In this document: positions 1 through 8,235 of the stretch, one piece after another
Layout: each line of letters starts with the position of its first letter
How positions within the stretch are numbered: position 1 is the stretch's first letter
NCBI GenBank assembly: GCA_047607345.1
Contig: JASGDF010000062.1
Coordinates: 1-14,041, forward strand
Direction of reading: 5' to 3'
Length of the DNA stretch: 14,041 nt
Source of the DNA: Pseudomonas_S sp047607345
Lineage (GTDB): Bacteria; Pseudomonadota; Gammaproteobacteria; Xanthomonadales; Xanthomonadaceae
Position numbers and translations under genes: made by a program
Notes under the pieces: model-generated
Databases searched by the model: none
The model's input: the letters and a program-made list of their open reading frames with translations, nothing else
What the model was told of the DNA's origin: nothing

Positions 1-935
1 CGATCCTGCCGAAGGCGGCCGAGGCCGGCGCGGCGATGGCGGCGCGGCAGGCGCTGGCCGCGCTCGGGCAGGCGCAGTTGATCGCGCTGTGGCAGCGCTT
101 CTTCGAACGTCCGGTCGCGCAGGTGCTGCTGACCCACGACGACCTGCGCAATCGCCGTCGCTATCTCAACGCCCGCGCCACCCTGACCGAGCTGCTCGCG
201 CTCGGCGCGCTGCCGGTGGTCAACGAGAACGACACCGTGTCGGTGGACGAACTCAAGCTCGGCGACAACGACAACCTCGCCGCGATCGTCGCCGCGCTGG
301 TCGATGCCGACGCGCTGTTCATCGCCACCGACATCGACGGGCTGTACACCGCCGACCCGCGCACCGACCCGCAGGCCAGCCCGATGCAGGACGTGGCCGA
401 GCTGAATGCCGAGGTGCTGGCGATGGCCGGTGGCAGCGGCAGCAAGGTCGGCACCGGCGGCATGCGTACCAAGCTGGAGGCGGCCGCCAAGGCCGGCGCG
501 GCGGGCATCGAGACCTACCTGTTCAATGGTCGCAGCGCCGAGGTGGCGCGCGCGTTGGCGCAGGATCGCCTGCGCGGCACCCGCATCCGCGCGGGCCGCA
601 CCCGCATCGCCGCGCGCAAGTACTGGCTGCGGCACGCGCCGGTCGAGCCGGGCGCGATCCTGGTCGATGCCGGCGCGGCCACGGCGCTGGCCGACAGGGG
701 GGCATCATTGCTGCCCGGCGGCGTGCGCGGCGCCGTGGGCGAGTTCCGGCGCGGTGACATGGTCGAGATCCGCGTGCAGGGCGAGGCGCCGCGCAGCCTG
801 GCGCGCGGCATCGCCCAGTATTCGGCGGTGGACGTGCGCCGCCTCGCCGGGCGCCACTCGCGCGAGATCGAGGCCTTGTTGGGCTACACCTACGGCGAGA
901 ACGTCGTGCATCGTGACGACCTGGTGCTGTTGTAA
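1..935 (+). CDS. proB: Glutamate 5-kinase (ProB), 5'-truncated by window edge
   Basis: ProB phosphorylates L-glutamate to gamma-glutamyl phosphate, the first and feedback-regulated step of proline synthesis in the cytoplasm. The reading frame is open from base 3 to the TAA at 933-935, giving 310 residues; the family is about 365-385 long, so roughly 55-75 N-terminal residues lie outside the window. The ATG at 36 is internal: the frame upstream already reads as the family helix (AAEAGAAMAARQALAALGQ). Visible kinase-domain motifs are the NENDTVS stretch, the DNDNLAA segment, DIDGLYTADPR and the GTGGMRTKLEAA nucleotide/phosphate-binding segment. The last ~100 residues (from about GAILVDAGA to the end) form the PUA domain found in many bacterial ProB proteins. 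The enzyme works together with ProA, encoded next. Identification is certain; only the start is missing. Confidence 0.97.
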   Translation, partial: ILPKAAEAGAAMAARQALAALGQAQLIALWQRFFERPVAQVLLTHDDLRNRRRYLNARATLTELLALGALPVVNENDTVSVDELKLGDNDNLAAIVAALVDADALFIATDIDGLYTADPRTDPQASPMQDVAELNAEVLAMAGGSGSKVGTGGMRTKLEAAAKAGAAGIETYLFNGRSAEVARALAQDRLRGTRIRAGRTRIAARKYWLRHAPVEPGAILVDAGAATALADRGASLLPGGVRGAVGEFRRGDMVEIRVQGEAPRSLARGIAQYSAVDVRRLAGRHSREIEALLGYTYGENVVHRDDLVLL

Positions 936-945
936 TCGCTTTTTT

Positions 946-1009
946 GTGGGAGGGACTTCAGTCCCGACGCATTGCTGGCAATGTCCGTCGGGACTGAAGT
1001 CCCTCCCAC
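946..1009. repeat. REPIN: two REP hairpins in inverted orientation between proB and proA
   Basis: Two perfectly complementary 24-base arms (946-969 and 986-1009) flank a 16-base centre that itself holds a small inverted pair (cattg/caatg). Each arm is a REP unit beginning GTGGGAGG and containing its own hairpin, GGGACT-TC-AGTCCC. The GTRGGAG start and the C/T-rich palindrome resemble the REP family mobilised by RAYT-type transposases in Pseudomonas and xanthomonads. It lies 10 bases after the proB stop and 31 bases before proA, so it would form a long hairpin in a proBA transcript. That might stabilise the upstream message or reduce read-through, which is inference. There is no RAYT gene in the window. 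Confidence 0.9.
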
Positions 1010-1040
1010 ACTCTCCTCGAATCGATTTCGGAATGCCGCC

Positions 1041-2293
<1,253 letters not shown>

Positions 2294-2297
<4 letters not shown>

Positions 2298-2319
2298 GAG
2301 CGGCTTCAGCCGCGCCTAC
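2294..2319. repeat. Single REP element overlapping the proA stop codon
   Basis: A 26-base near-perfect palindrome begins GTAGGAGC. Outer arms GTAGG/CCTAC and inner arms GCGGCT/AGCCGC enclose a TC loop, with one A/G mismatch between the two stem parts. It is the same kind of unit as the arms of the REPIN at 946-1009 but with a different inner stem. The proA stop codon TAG (2295-2297) is supplied by its second to fourth bases. It could act as a weak hairpin at the 3' end of the proA message, but no T-tract follows, so it is not a typical intrinsic terminator. Confidence 0.85.
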
Positions 2320-2342
2320 ACCGTTCCCACCGGAGTCCGACC

Positions 2343-4256
2343 ATGCCCGTCCTACGCCCGCTCGTCCTGGCGCTTGCCTGCGCCGCCGTGCTTCCCGGCG
2401 CCTTCGCCCAGACCGCGCCAATGACCCCGGACATCACCGGGCAGAAGTTCGTTGCGCCCGAGAGCGCCAACGACTACGTCAAGCGCGAGGTGATGATCCC
2501 AATGCGCGACGGGGTCAAGCTGCATACCGTGATCGTGCTGCCCAAGGGCGCGCACGACGCGCCGATCCTGCTCACGCGCACGCCGTACGACGCCAGCGGC
2601 CGCGCCGAGCGGCTGAGCTCGCGGCACATGAAGGACCTGCTCCCGCAGGGCGACGACGTGTTCGTGGCCGGCGGCTACATCCGCGTGTTCCAGGACGTGC
2701 GCGGCAAATACGGTTCGGAGGGCGACTACGTGATGACGCGCCCGCTGCGCGGGCCGCTCAACGCCACGCCGGTCGACCATGCCACCGACGCCTGGGACAC
2801 CATCGACTGGCTGGTGAAGAACGTGAAGGAGTCCAACGGTCGGGTCGGCATGATCGGTTCCTCCTACGAGGGCTTCACAGTGGTGATGGCGCTGACCGAC
2901 CCGCATCCGGCGCTCAAGGTCGCCGCGCCGGAAAGCCCGATGGTGGACGGCTGGATGGGCGACGACTGGCTCAACTACGGCGCATTCCGCCAGGTCAACT
3001 TCGACTACTTCACCGGCCAGCTCACCGGGCGCAGCAAGGGCAGCTCGATCGCGCGTGCCGGCCACGACGACTACAGCAACTTCCTCGCCGCCGGCTCGGC
3101 CGGCGACTACGCCCGGGCGGCTGGCCTTGAGCAGTTGCCGTGGTGGCACAAGCTGACCGAGCACCCCGCCTACGACGCGTTCTGGCAACAGCAGGCCCTG
3201 GACAAGGTGATGGCGAGAACGCCGCTGAAGGTGCCGACGATGTGGCTGCAGGGGCTGTGGGACCAGGAGGACATGTACGGCGCCAACCACAGCTACCAGG
3301 CGATGGAGGCGCGCGACACCCATAACGACCGCAACTACCTGGTGATGGGGCCGTGGCGGCACAGTCAGGTGAACTATGCCGGCGCTTCGCTCGGCGCGCT
3401 GAAGTTCGATGGCGACACCGCGCTGCAGTTCCGTCGCGACGTGCTCAAGCCGTTCTTCGACCAGTACCTGATCGAGGGCGCGCCCAAGGCCGACACCCCG
3501 CCGGTGCTGGTCTACGACACCGGCGCCGACCACTGGGACCGGCTGCAGACGTGGCCGCTGAGCTGCGAGCGGGGCTGCGACGCGAAGTCGAGGCCGCTCT
3601 ACCTCGGCGCCGGCGGCAGGCTGTCGTTCGACGCGCCAAAGGCCGGGCAGGGCGACTACGAGGAATACGTGTCCGATCCGGCCAAGCCGGTGCCGTTCGC
3701 GCCGCGCCCGGTCAGCTTCGACGACCGCGAGACGTGGACCACCTGGCTGGTCAAGGACCAGCGCTTCGTCGATGGTCGTCCGGACGTGCTGAGCTTCGTC
3801 AGCGAGCCGCTGGACGCGCCGCTGCGCATCGCCGGCGAGCCCAAGGTGAACCTGCAGGCTTCCACCAGCGGCACCGACAGCGACTGGGTGGTCAAGCTGA
3901 TCGATGTCTACCCTGATGAAGACGCCACCGAGCCGACGCTGGGCGGCTACGAGCTGCCGGTGGCGCTGGCGATCTTCCGCGGTCGCTACCGCGAGAGCTT
4001 CGAGCATCCCGCGCCGCTGGCCGCCGGCCAGCCGCTGCGCTATCGCTTCGACCTGCCCAACGCCAACCACACCTTCGAGCGCGGCCACCGGGTGATGGTG
4101 CAGGTGCAGTCCAGCCTGTTCCCGCTGTACGACCGCAACCCGCAGACCTACGTGCCGAACATCTACTTCGCCACGCCCGGCGACTACCGCAAGGCCACCC
4201 AGCGCGTCTGGCACACGCCGCAGCTGGCGAGTTTCATCGAGCTGCCGGTGAAGTGA
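2343..4256 (+). CDS. aeh: Exported alpha-amino acid ester hydrolase (beta-lactam acylase family, CocE/NonD-type S15 fold)
   Basis: The family hydrolyses esters and amides of alpha-amino acids and transfers acyl groups onto beta-lactam nuclei such as those of ampicillin and cephalexin; the natural substrate is not known. The protein has 637 residues. Residues 1-22 are a Sec signal peptide cleaved after AFA (AFA|QT), so the enzyme is periplasmic or secreted. The alpha/beta-hydrolase nucleophile is Ser174 in GSSYEG, where the following Tyr175 is the oxyanion-hole tyrosine of this family; Asp307 (GLWDQED) and His340 (GPWRHS) complete the triad. Asp208, Glu309 and Asp310 correspond to the carboxylate cluster that binds the substrate amino group. 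From memory, length, signal-peptide length and all these residue numbers coincide with the characterised Xanthomonas citri enzyme. The C-terminal part (from about residue 460) is the jelly-roll X-Pro dipeptidyl-peptidase C-terminal domain. GGAG at 2332-2335, seven bases before the ATG, is a good ribosome site. No partner genes adjoin it. Confidence 0.92.
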   Translation: MPVLRPLVLALACAAVLPGAFAQTAPMTPDITGQKFVAPESANDYVKREVMIPMRDGVKLHTVIVLPKGAHDAPILLTRTPYDASGRAERLSSRHMKDLLPQGDDVFVAGGYIRVFQDVRGKYGSEGDYVMTRPLRGPLNATPVDHATDAWDTIDWLVKNVKESNGRVGMIGSSYEGFTVVMALTDPHPALKVAAPESPMVDGWMGDDWLNYGAFRQVNFDYFTGQLTGRSKGSSIARAGHDDYSNFLAAGSAGDYARAAGLEQLPWWHKLTEHPAYDAFWQQQALDKVMARTPLKVPTMWLQGLWDQEDMYGANHSYQAMEARDTHNDRNYLVMGPWRHSQVNYAGASLGALKFDGDTALQFRRDVLKPFFDQYLIEGAPKADTPPVLVYDTGADHWDRLQTWPLSCERGCDAKSRPLYLGAGGRLSFDAPKAGQGDYEEYVSDPAKPVPFAPRPVSFDDRETWTTWLVKDQRFVDGRPDVLSFVSEPLDAPLRIAGEPKVNLQASTSGTDSDWVVKLIDVYPDEDATEPTLGGYELPVALAIFRGRYRESFEHPAPLAAGQPLRYRFDLPNANHTFERGHRVMVQVQSSLFPLYDRNPQTYVPNIYFATPGDYRKATQRVWHTPQLASFIELPVK

Positions 4257-4371
4257 GGAGCTGCCACGCCATCGGCACCGGAGGATCGCGTGCGTGTTGG
4301 AGCAGGGTCATTCCTCTTCGGGTGGCCCGGCCACTCCAAGAGTGGCGCCCCGCGCAGCCGGCGCAGGCGAC
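4257..4371. other. Convergent intergenic gap with a short hairpin (possible weak bidirectional terminator)
   Basis: The plus-strand hydrolase gene and the minus-strand sigma/membrane-protein pair end towards each other here. The only structure I see is a perfect 7-bp stem, GCCACTC-CAA-GAGTGGC, at 4330-4346. There is no T-run on either side, so termination activity is uncertain. No coding sequence is supported in this gap. Confidence 0.35.
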
Positions 4372-4935
4372 TCAGGCGCTGACCAGCCGCCGTACCGCGC
4401 GATACTCCCGCAGCCAGTGGCGGCGCAGCGTGCGGCTCAGCCACGTGGTCGCGCCGAGCCAGGCGAAGGCGAAGACCAGCAGGAACAGCCCCGCGCTGCG
4501 CCAGGGCGTGCCGGCCAGCAGCCATGCGCCCGCGTTGGCCGCCGCCGCATAACCCAGCAGCGCCCAGGCCGCGGTGCGTGCCAGCCACAGGTCGCGCAGG
4601 CTGGTGCGCAACTGCGCCAGCCGAAGCCTTGCATAGGTGCTGACGCGCTCGCTCAGGTCCTTGGCATGCGGGCGCGGCGCACGCAGCACGATCGCCCACA
4701 CGATGGGCAGGAACACCACGAAGAACGGCATCAACAGCCACTGCGAGGGGGCGACGCGGCCGCTGGCCAGCGCCTGGCCGCAAACGAGCACCGCCGCGAG
4801 CGTCAACGCCAGCTCCACCGCGCGTTGCAGGTGCTGGCGTCGTTGCTTCCGCCGCACCCGGCGGGTGAGGTCTTGCTGCAGAGCAGGCCGGGTCTCGCCC
4901 TGCCAGGCGTTCTTCAGCAGCTCATCGAAGTTCAT
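4372..4935 (-). CDS. Four-helix membrane protein, probable anti-sigma partner of the adjacent ECF factor
   Basis: The 187-residue protein starts MNFDELLKNAWQGE, followed by a basic, helical cytoplasmic stretch (residues ~20-38, RRVRRKQRRQHLQR). Four hydrophobic segments lie at about 40-58, 65-84, 121-141 and 146-166, and a basic tail (RRHWLREYRAVRRL) ends it. I recognise no enzymatic motif and no zinc-binding HxxxCxxC anti-sigma motif. Its role is inferred from position: its ATG (4935-4933) shares one base with the TGA of the sigma gene (TGATG), implying translational coupling and a paired product. AGGA lies upstream of the start inside the sigma gene. A membrane protein encoded directly after an ECF sigma factor is usually its regulator, sequestering it at the inner membrane. 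A longer open frame extends upstream into the sigma gene but is not supported. Function is a context inference only. Confidence 0.8.
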   Translation of the reverse strand: MNFDELLKNAWQGETRPALQQDLTRRVRRKQRRQHLQRAVELALTLAAVLVCGQALASGRVAPSQWLLMPFFVVFLPIVWAIVLRAPRPHAKDLSERVSTYARLRLAQLRTSLRDLWLARTAAWALLGYAAAANAGAWLLAGTPWRSAGLFLLVFAFAWLGATTWLSRTLRRHWLREYRAVRRLVSA

Positions 4936-5420
4936 CAGGTGTTTTCCTTTTTGTACAGGGTCTTCAGGCGCTCCCGGGCACGGTGCAGGCGCACGCCCAC
5001 GTTCTCGGTGCTGATTCCCAGCATGTCGCCGATTTCCTGGTAGTCGAAACCCTCCAGCTGCAGCATCAGCACCTGCCGCAGGTTGGGCGGAAGCGTGGCC
5101 AGCGCTTCGAACAGCCACTGCGTGCGTGCGCAGGCACCGACCGTGGCCGGGTCCGGCATGTCGTGAAGGGCCTCGTCAAACGGTACGCGGGACGGCTTCC
5201 GCGTTTCGGAGCGGACGTGGCTGGCGCCCATGTTGTGCGCGATGCGCAGCACGAAAGGCAGCAGCATGCCCGGATCGCGCAGCCGCGGCAGGCTTTCCCA
5301 GATGGCGAGCAGCACCTCCTGCAGCAATTCCTCGCGCACGGCGGCGTTGAGCTCGTAGCCGCACACCGCGCGCCACAGATGCGGATGGAAGGCTTGGACG
5401 TCGGGCCAGAGTGAATGCAT
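4935..5420 (-). CDS. ECF-type (group 4) RNA polymerase sigma factor
   Basis: At 161 residues this is a minimal extracytoplasmic-function sigma factor with only regions 2 and 4. Region 2 covers about residues 10-75 (EELLQEVLLAIWESLPRL, then LPFVLRIAHNMGASHVR) and binds core polymerase and the -10 element. Region 4 covers about 100-155, with the helix-turn-helix EIGDMLGISTENVGVRLHRARERLK that reads the -35 element. The ATG at 5420-5418 is the only start available before an in-frame stop at 5465-5463. No Shine-Dalgarno is visible in front of it, which suggests low or conditional translation. It is followed with a one-base overlap by the putative membrane anti-sigma gene and is divergent from an amidohydrolase operon that it may control, as ECF factors often drive their own and neighbouring promoters. 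The ECF subgroup cannot be assigned here. Confidence 0.93.
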   Translation of the reverse strand: MHSLWPDVQAFHPHLWRAVCGYELNAAVREELLQEVLLAIWESLPRLRDPGMLLPFVLRIAHNMGASHVRSETRKPSRVPFDEALHDMPDPATVGACARTQWLFEALATLPPNLRQVLMLQLEGFDYQEIGDMLGISTENVGVRLHRARERLKTLYKKENT

Positions 5421-5486
5421 GCGGCAGGGGGCAGTGGCGTGGGCGCTCGACCAGGGAGACGGTCAGCAACCTTCAGTCGCCGCCGG

Positions 5487-5541
5487 CCGCGGATTTCTTA
5501 CGCCGCGCGGGCAGATTTTCTTTTTCGTAATGAATCCCCCG
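5487..5541. promoter_or_regulatory. Divergent control region with a 16-bp imperfect inverted repeat
   Basis: Between the divergent sigma and amidohydrolase genes, the plus strand reads CGTAATGAATCCCCCG (5526-5541) and the minus strand reads CGTAAGAAATCCGCGG (5502-5487). These match at 12 of 16 positions and point away from each other across a 23-base centre containing an A/T-rich tract (5515-5525). CGTAA resembles the -10 core of several ECF promoters. The minus-strand copy with the AAAAAGAAAAT tract (5525-5515) upstream is a candidate autoregulated promoter for the sigma operon, and the plus copy would serve the amidohydrolase operon. It could instead be a repressor operator. Neither reading is proven. 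Confidence 0.4.
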
Positions 5542-5584
5542 TGCCGGCGACTTAGGAGGCACACCCACCCGAAAGGAACCGACG

Positions 5585-7033
5585 ATGCGATGCTTCGATC
5601 TGGCGAGGCTGCTGCTCCCCTCCGCCCTGGCCTGCGCGCCGATGCCTGCTCTGGCGAGCGTGCAGCCCGCCGACGCGGTGCTGGCGCTGGACAAGGTGCA
5701 CGTCGTCGAGGCCGAGCGCAACCGCGCCAGCGCGCCCCGCTGCGTGCGTCTGGAGGGCCGGCGCATCGCGCGCATCGCCGCGGCTGGCGACGCGGGCTGC
5801 CTGCGCGGCGCCCGCGTCGTGGACCTGCATGGCCGCTACCTGATGCCGGGCCTGATCGACATGCACGCCCACCTCACCCTGGGCCCGCTGGAAATCAAGC
5901 GTGGGCAAGATGGCGCGGTGATGCAGGCGCTCGCCGACGACGGCATCGCCGAGCACAACGCCAGGCGCCTGGTCGCATTCGGGGTCACCACCGTACGCAA
6001 CCCCGGCGGCGACCTGCAGGCCGCCGCCCGCTACAAGGCCCGGCTGTCGGCCGGCGAGCTGGTGGGCCCCGAATCCTTCAACGCCGGCCCGGTCATCAAC
6101 GACGCCGACCTGCCCGGCCTGGCCACCGGCGTGAGCAGCCCCGAGGACATGGAGCGCGTGGTTCGCGCCCAGGTCGAGGCCGGCGCCGACTGGATCAAGC
6201 TCTACACGGGCCTTACCCCGGCGTTGCTGAAGGCCGGCATCGATGCCGCACACCGGCATGGTCGTCCCGCCGTCGCGCACCTGGAAAGCGTCGCCTGGCC
6301 GGACGCGCTGGCGATGGGGCTGGACGGCATCGTCCACCTGATGCCGCTGAGCCCCGACCTGCTGACGCCAGCGCAGCGCGAGGCCTGGCAGGCCACGGCC
6401 CGTGGAGGCACTTATTCGTTCTTCGAATGGTGGGAGCACTTCGATCCCGATGGTCCCCAGGCCGATCGGCTCGTGGCCGCCTTCCAGCAATACCGTCCGG
6501 TATTCGACGCCACCCTCGTCGCTTTCCACGCCGCCTTCGTACAGGACCAGGACAACCCTTACAAAGACGACGCCCGCCGCTATGCCCATCCGCGCCTGCT
6601 GGCCAACTGGAACGCATGGTTCACCTTCGCCGCCGGCTGGCGATCCGGGGATTTCGAGCGCGCCCGCGCCGTGTGGCCGAAGGTGCAGCGCATGGCGGTG
6701 CGGCTGTATGCCACCGATGCGCGCATGACCCTGGGCACGGACATGAGCAATCCGTGGATCGCGCCGGGCATCAGCCTGCACCGCGAGATGCAGTTGCTGG
6801 CCGAAGCCGGGGTGCCTTCGGCGCGCCTGTTGCTTGCCGCCACCCGCAATGCCGCGGAGGCCTTGGGCGCCGGTCAGCGCCTGGGGCGCGTGGCCACCGG
6901 TTTCGAGGCCGATCTGCTGGTGCTGGATGCCAACCCGCTGGCCGACATCCGGCATACCCGCGACATCCACGCCGTCGTGCTCGACGGCCGCTTCCTCGCC
7001 ACCGGCGCACTGGACCAACTCAAGGGAGAATGA
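5585..7033 (+). CDS. Exported metal-dependent amidohydrolase (imidazolonepropionase-like)
   Basis: This 482-residue member of the amidohydrolase superfamily would hydrolyse an amide or ester bond outside the cytoplasm; the substrate cannot be read from sequence. Residues 1-25 look like a Sec signal peptide ending PALAS. The metal site is intact: His94 and His96 in DMHAHL, Lys205 in DWIKLYTG (the position of the bridging carboxylated lysine), His232 in AVAHLES, His251 in DGIVHLMP, and Asp386 in TLGTDMSNPW. The composite beta-domain of the family frames the barrel, with VVDLHGRYLMPGLID before it and GFEADLLVLDANPL after it. Imidazolonepropionase-like peptidases (Xaa-Arg/Xaa-Pro dipeptidases) are the closest named relatives, but HutI itself is cytoplasmic and unlikely. 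AAGGAA at 5573-5578 is a suitable ribosome site. Its stop overlaps the next start as ATGA. It is divergent from the ECF sigma gene. Confidence 0.9.
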   Translation: MRCFDLARLLLPSALACAPMPALASVQPADAVLALDKVHVVEAERNRASAPRCVRLEGRRIARIAAAGDAGCLRGARVVDLHGRYLMPGLIDMHAHLTLGPLEIKRGQDGAVMQALADDGIAEHNARRLVAFGVTTVRNPGGDLQAAARYKARLSAGELVGPESFNAGPVINDADLPGLATGVSSPEDMERVVRAQVEAGADWIKLYTGLTPALLKAGIDAAHRHGRPAVAHLESVAWPDALAMGLDGIVHLMPLSPDLLTPAQREAWQATARGGTYSFFEWWEHFDPDGPQADRLVAAFQQYRPVFDATLVAFHAAFVQDQDNPYKDDARRYAHPRLLANWNAWFTFAAGWRSGDFERARAVWPKVQRMAVRLYATDARMTLGTDMSNPWIAPGISLHREMQLLAEAGVPSARLLLAATRNAAEALGAGQRLGRVATGFEADLLVLDANPLADIRHTRDIHAVVLDGRFLATGALDQLKGE

Positions 7034-7578
7034 ACATGAGGCGCACATTGCAGCACATCGCCGGCCTGCTCGCCGCCGGCTCGGCCATGGGCCTGGCGGG
7101 CACGGCACATGCCGGCCCTGCGGACTGGGAATCGCCGGAAGCCATCGTTCACGCCCTGTACGAGACGATTTCCGCCGACGCCGGCGAAAGGCGTGACTGG
7201 GATCGCTACCGCGCCCTGTTCCTCGATGGCGCTCGCTTGTCGATGGCGATGGATCGGCAGACCGGCAGCGGCATCACCGGCATGGGTAGCGAGGAACTGA
7301 TTGCTCGAACCGAGGCCGCCTACGCGGCCACCGGCTTCCACGAAATCCCGCTGGTTACACGCGTGGAGCAACACGGCCCGCTGGCCTCGGTGATGAGCAG
7401 CTTCGAGGTGCGCCTGCGCCGCAGTGACAAGGCGCCGTTGATGCGCGGCCTGAACCATTTCCAGTTGCTCAACGACGGCGAACGCTGGTGGATCGTGTCC
7501 AACGTGGGGGCAGTGGAAACCGCCACGGCGGTACTGCCCGAGGACCTGCTGCCCGCGCTTCGGGGAGGTGCGAAATGA
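7030..7578 (+). CDS. Exported NTF2/SnoaL-like domain protein
   Basis: The 182-residue protein lies inside a much longer spurious open frame, so its start is easily missed. I place it at ATG 7030, which overlaps the amidohydrolase TGA as ATGA; the second in-frame ATG at 7036 is six bases further and better spaced from the GGGAG at 7024-7028, so either may be used. The first 28 residues are a signal peptide (MNMRR, hydrophobic core, ending AHA|GP). The rest fits the small alpha+beta NTF2-like fold: an N-terminal helix (SPEAIVHALYETISA), WDRYRALFLDGARLSM, and the late strands LNHFQLLNDGERWWIVSNVGAVE. Members of this fold bind small molecules or act as isomerases, and many have no known activity; no function is assigned. 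It ends in another ATGA overlap with the following gene, so it is translated as part of the same operon. Confidence 0.85.
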   Translation: MNMRRTLQHIAGLLAAGSAMGLAGTAHAGPADWESPEAIVHALYETISADAGERRDWDRYRALFLDGARLSMAMDRQTGSGITGMGSEELIARTEAAYAATGFHEIPLVTRVEQHGPLASVMSSFEVRLRRSDKAPLMRGLNHFQLLNDGERWWIVSNVGAVETATAVLPEDLLPALRGGAK

Positions 7579-7853
7579 ACGTCCAGGTGAAGCGCACGGC
7601 CGCGGATGCGCAGCCGGTGAAGCGCAGCAAGTGGATGTGGATCGGCCTGATGGGGGCAGCGTGCCTGGTGTGCTGGGTGGCGCTGGCCGTGGGCATCGCG
7701 CTGGAGGCGGGCACCACGGCGATGTTCGTCCTGGCCACCCTGGCGGCCGTCACCACCGAAGGCATGATCTGGCTGACGGCACTGGTGCTCGGCGTGAACC
7801 TCTACCAGGCACGACGGTACATCTGGCGCAGGCTGCGCCGGCACGTTGGCTAG
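7575..7853 (+). CDS. Small two-helix inner-membrane protein of unknown function
   Basis: The product is 92 residues. A basic N-terminus (VKRTAADAQPVKRSKW) is followed by two hydrophobic stretches at about 21-43 and 47-75 and a strongly basic tail (QARRYIWRRLRRHVG). By the positive-inside rule both ends face the cytoplasm. I recognise no family. The ATG at 7575 overlaps the previous stop as ATGA and is preceded by the strong ribosome site GGGAGG at 7562-7567; an in-frame ATG 87 bases upstream lies inside the previous gene and is not the start. It is the last gene of the three-gene unit. An inference worth recording is that it could anchor or help the two exported proteins, but nothing in the sequence shows that. 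Confidence 0.8.
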   Translation: MNVQVKRTAADAQPVKRSKWMWIGLMGAACLVCWVALAVGIALEAGTTAMFVLATLAAVTTEGMIWLTALVLGVNLYQARRYIWRRLRRHVG

Positions 7854-7941
7854 AGTCCGCGCAGCATGCGGCCGCTGCCGGCGAGCAGCCGGGCCGGGAG
7901 GCCTTCGGGGATGCATTCGCGCGCGCCGGATGCACAGGTAC

Positions 7942-7974
7942 AAAAAAACCGGAAAGCCCTGGGCTTTCCGGTTT
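7942..7974 (-). terminator. Intrinsic terminator of the promoter-distal tRNA-Pro gene
   Basis: A perfect 14-bp inverted repeat (7946-7959 with 7961-7974) has almost no loop, so the real hairpin is about 12 bp with a 3-5 base loop. On the minus strand the stem runs directly into seven T residues (complement of A7 at 7942-7948), the classic intrinsic terminator pattern. It lies 26 bases beyond the CCA end of the tRNA at 8000-8076. On the plus strand it also ends in TTTCT and may weakly stop the upstream operon, whose last gene ends at 7853. The 88 bases between that stop and this hairpin hold nothing I can identify. Confidence 0.88.
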
Positions 7975-7983
7975 CTGAATATA

Positions 7984-8076
<93 letters not shown>

Positions 8077-8088
8077 AAGGAGCCGCTC

Positions 8089-8117
8089 ATGATACCGGAC
8101 CAGGCCGATTGCGGCAA
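8089..8117 (-). promoter_or_regulatory. Sigma-70 promoter of tRNA-Pro copy 1
   Basis: On the minus strand TTGCCG (8117-8112) is followed by exactly 17 bases and TATCAT (8094-8089). The -10 ends 12 bases before the mature tRNA, with a G/C-rich discriminator (GAGCGGC) as at stringently controlled stable-RNA promoters. The second tRNA copy has the same arrangement. Confidence 0.8.
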
Positions 8118-8235
8118 GTACGCAACCAGGTCGCGGCCCGCGCCGGCGGCCGATGCAGGGTGATGCCGCCGGCAGGCGTCATGGTCGCCGGTCCAGGCCG
8201 GCCGAGAGGTCGCGCCGCGTGCAGTGCGGGGCATA

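Noticed and set aside
946..1009. REPIN as an intrinsic terminator or start of a CRISPR array
   Set aside because: No T-run follows the stem, and there is only one inverted pair with no repeat-spacer series.
972..1040. 23-codon N-terminal extension of ProA
   Set aside because: It is translation of the right half of the REPIN; the family start is at 1041.
2352..4214. 620-codon minus-strand open frame antisense to the ester hydrolase
   Set aside because: It is rich in Arg, Val, His and Gln with no recognisable domain, typical of the GC-rich antisense frame of a real gene.
5475..5552. 8-bp inverted pair AGTCGCCG/CGGCGACT around the divergent control region
   Set aside because: It is short, GC-rich and widely spaced, and could easily occur by chance.
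5419..7578. 719-codon plus-strand open frame read as one protein
   Set aside because: It runs out of frame through the amidohydrolase gene, whose metal ligands and signal peptide are clear; only its last 182 codons are a real gene.
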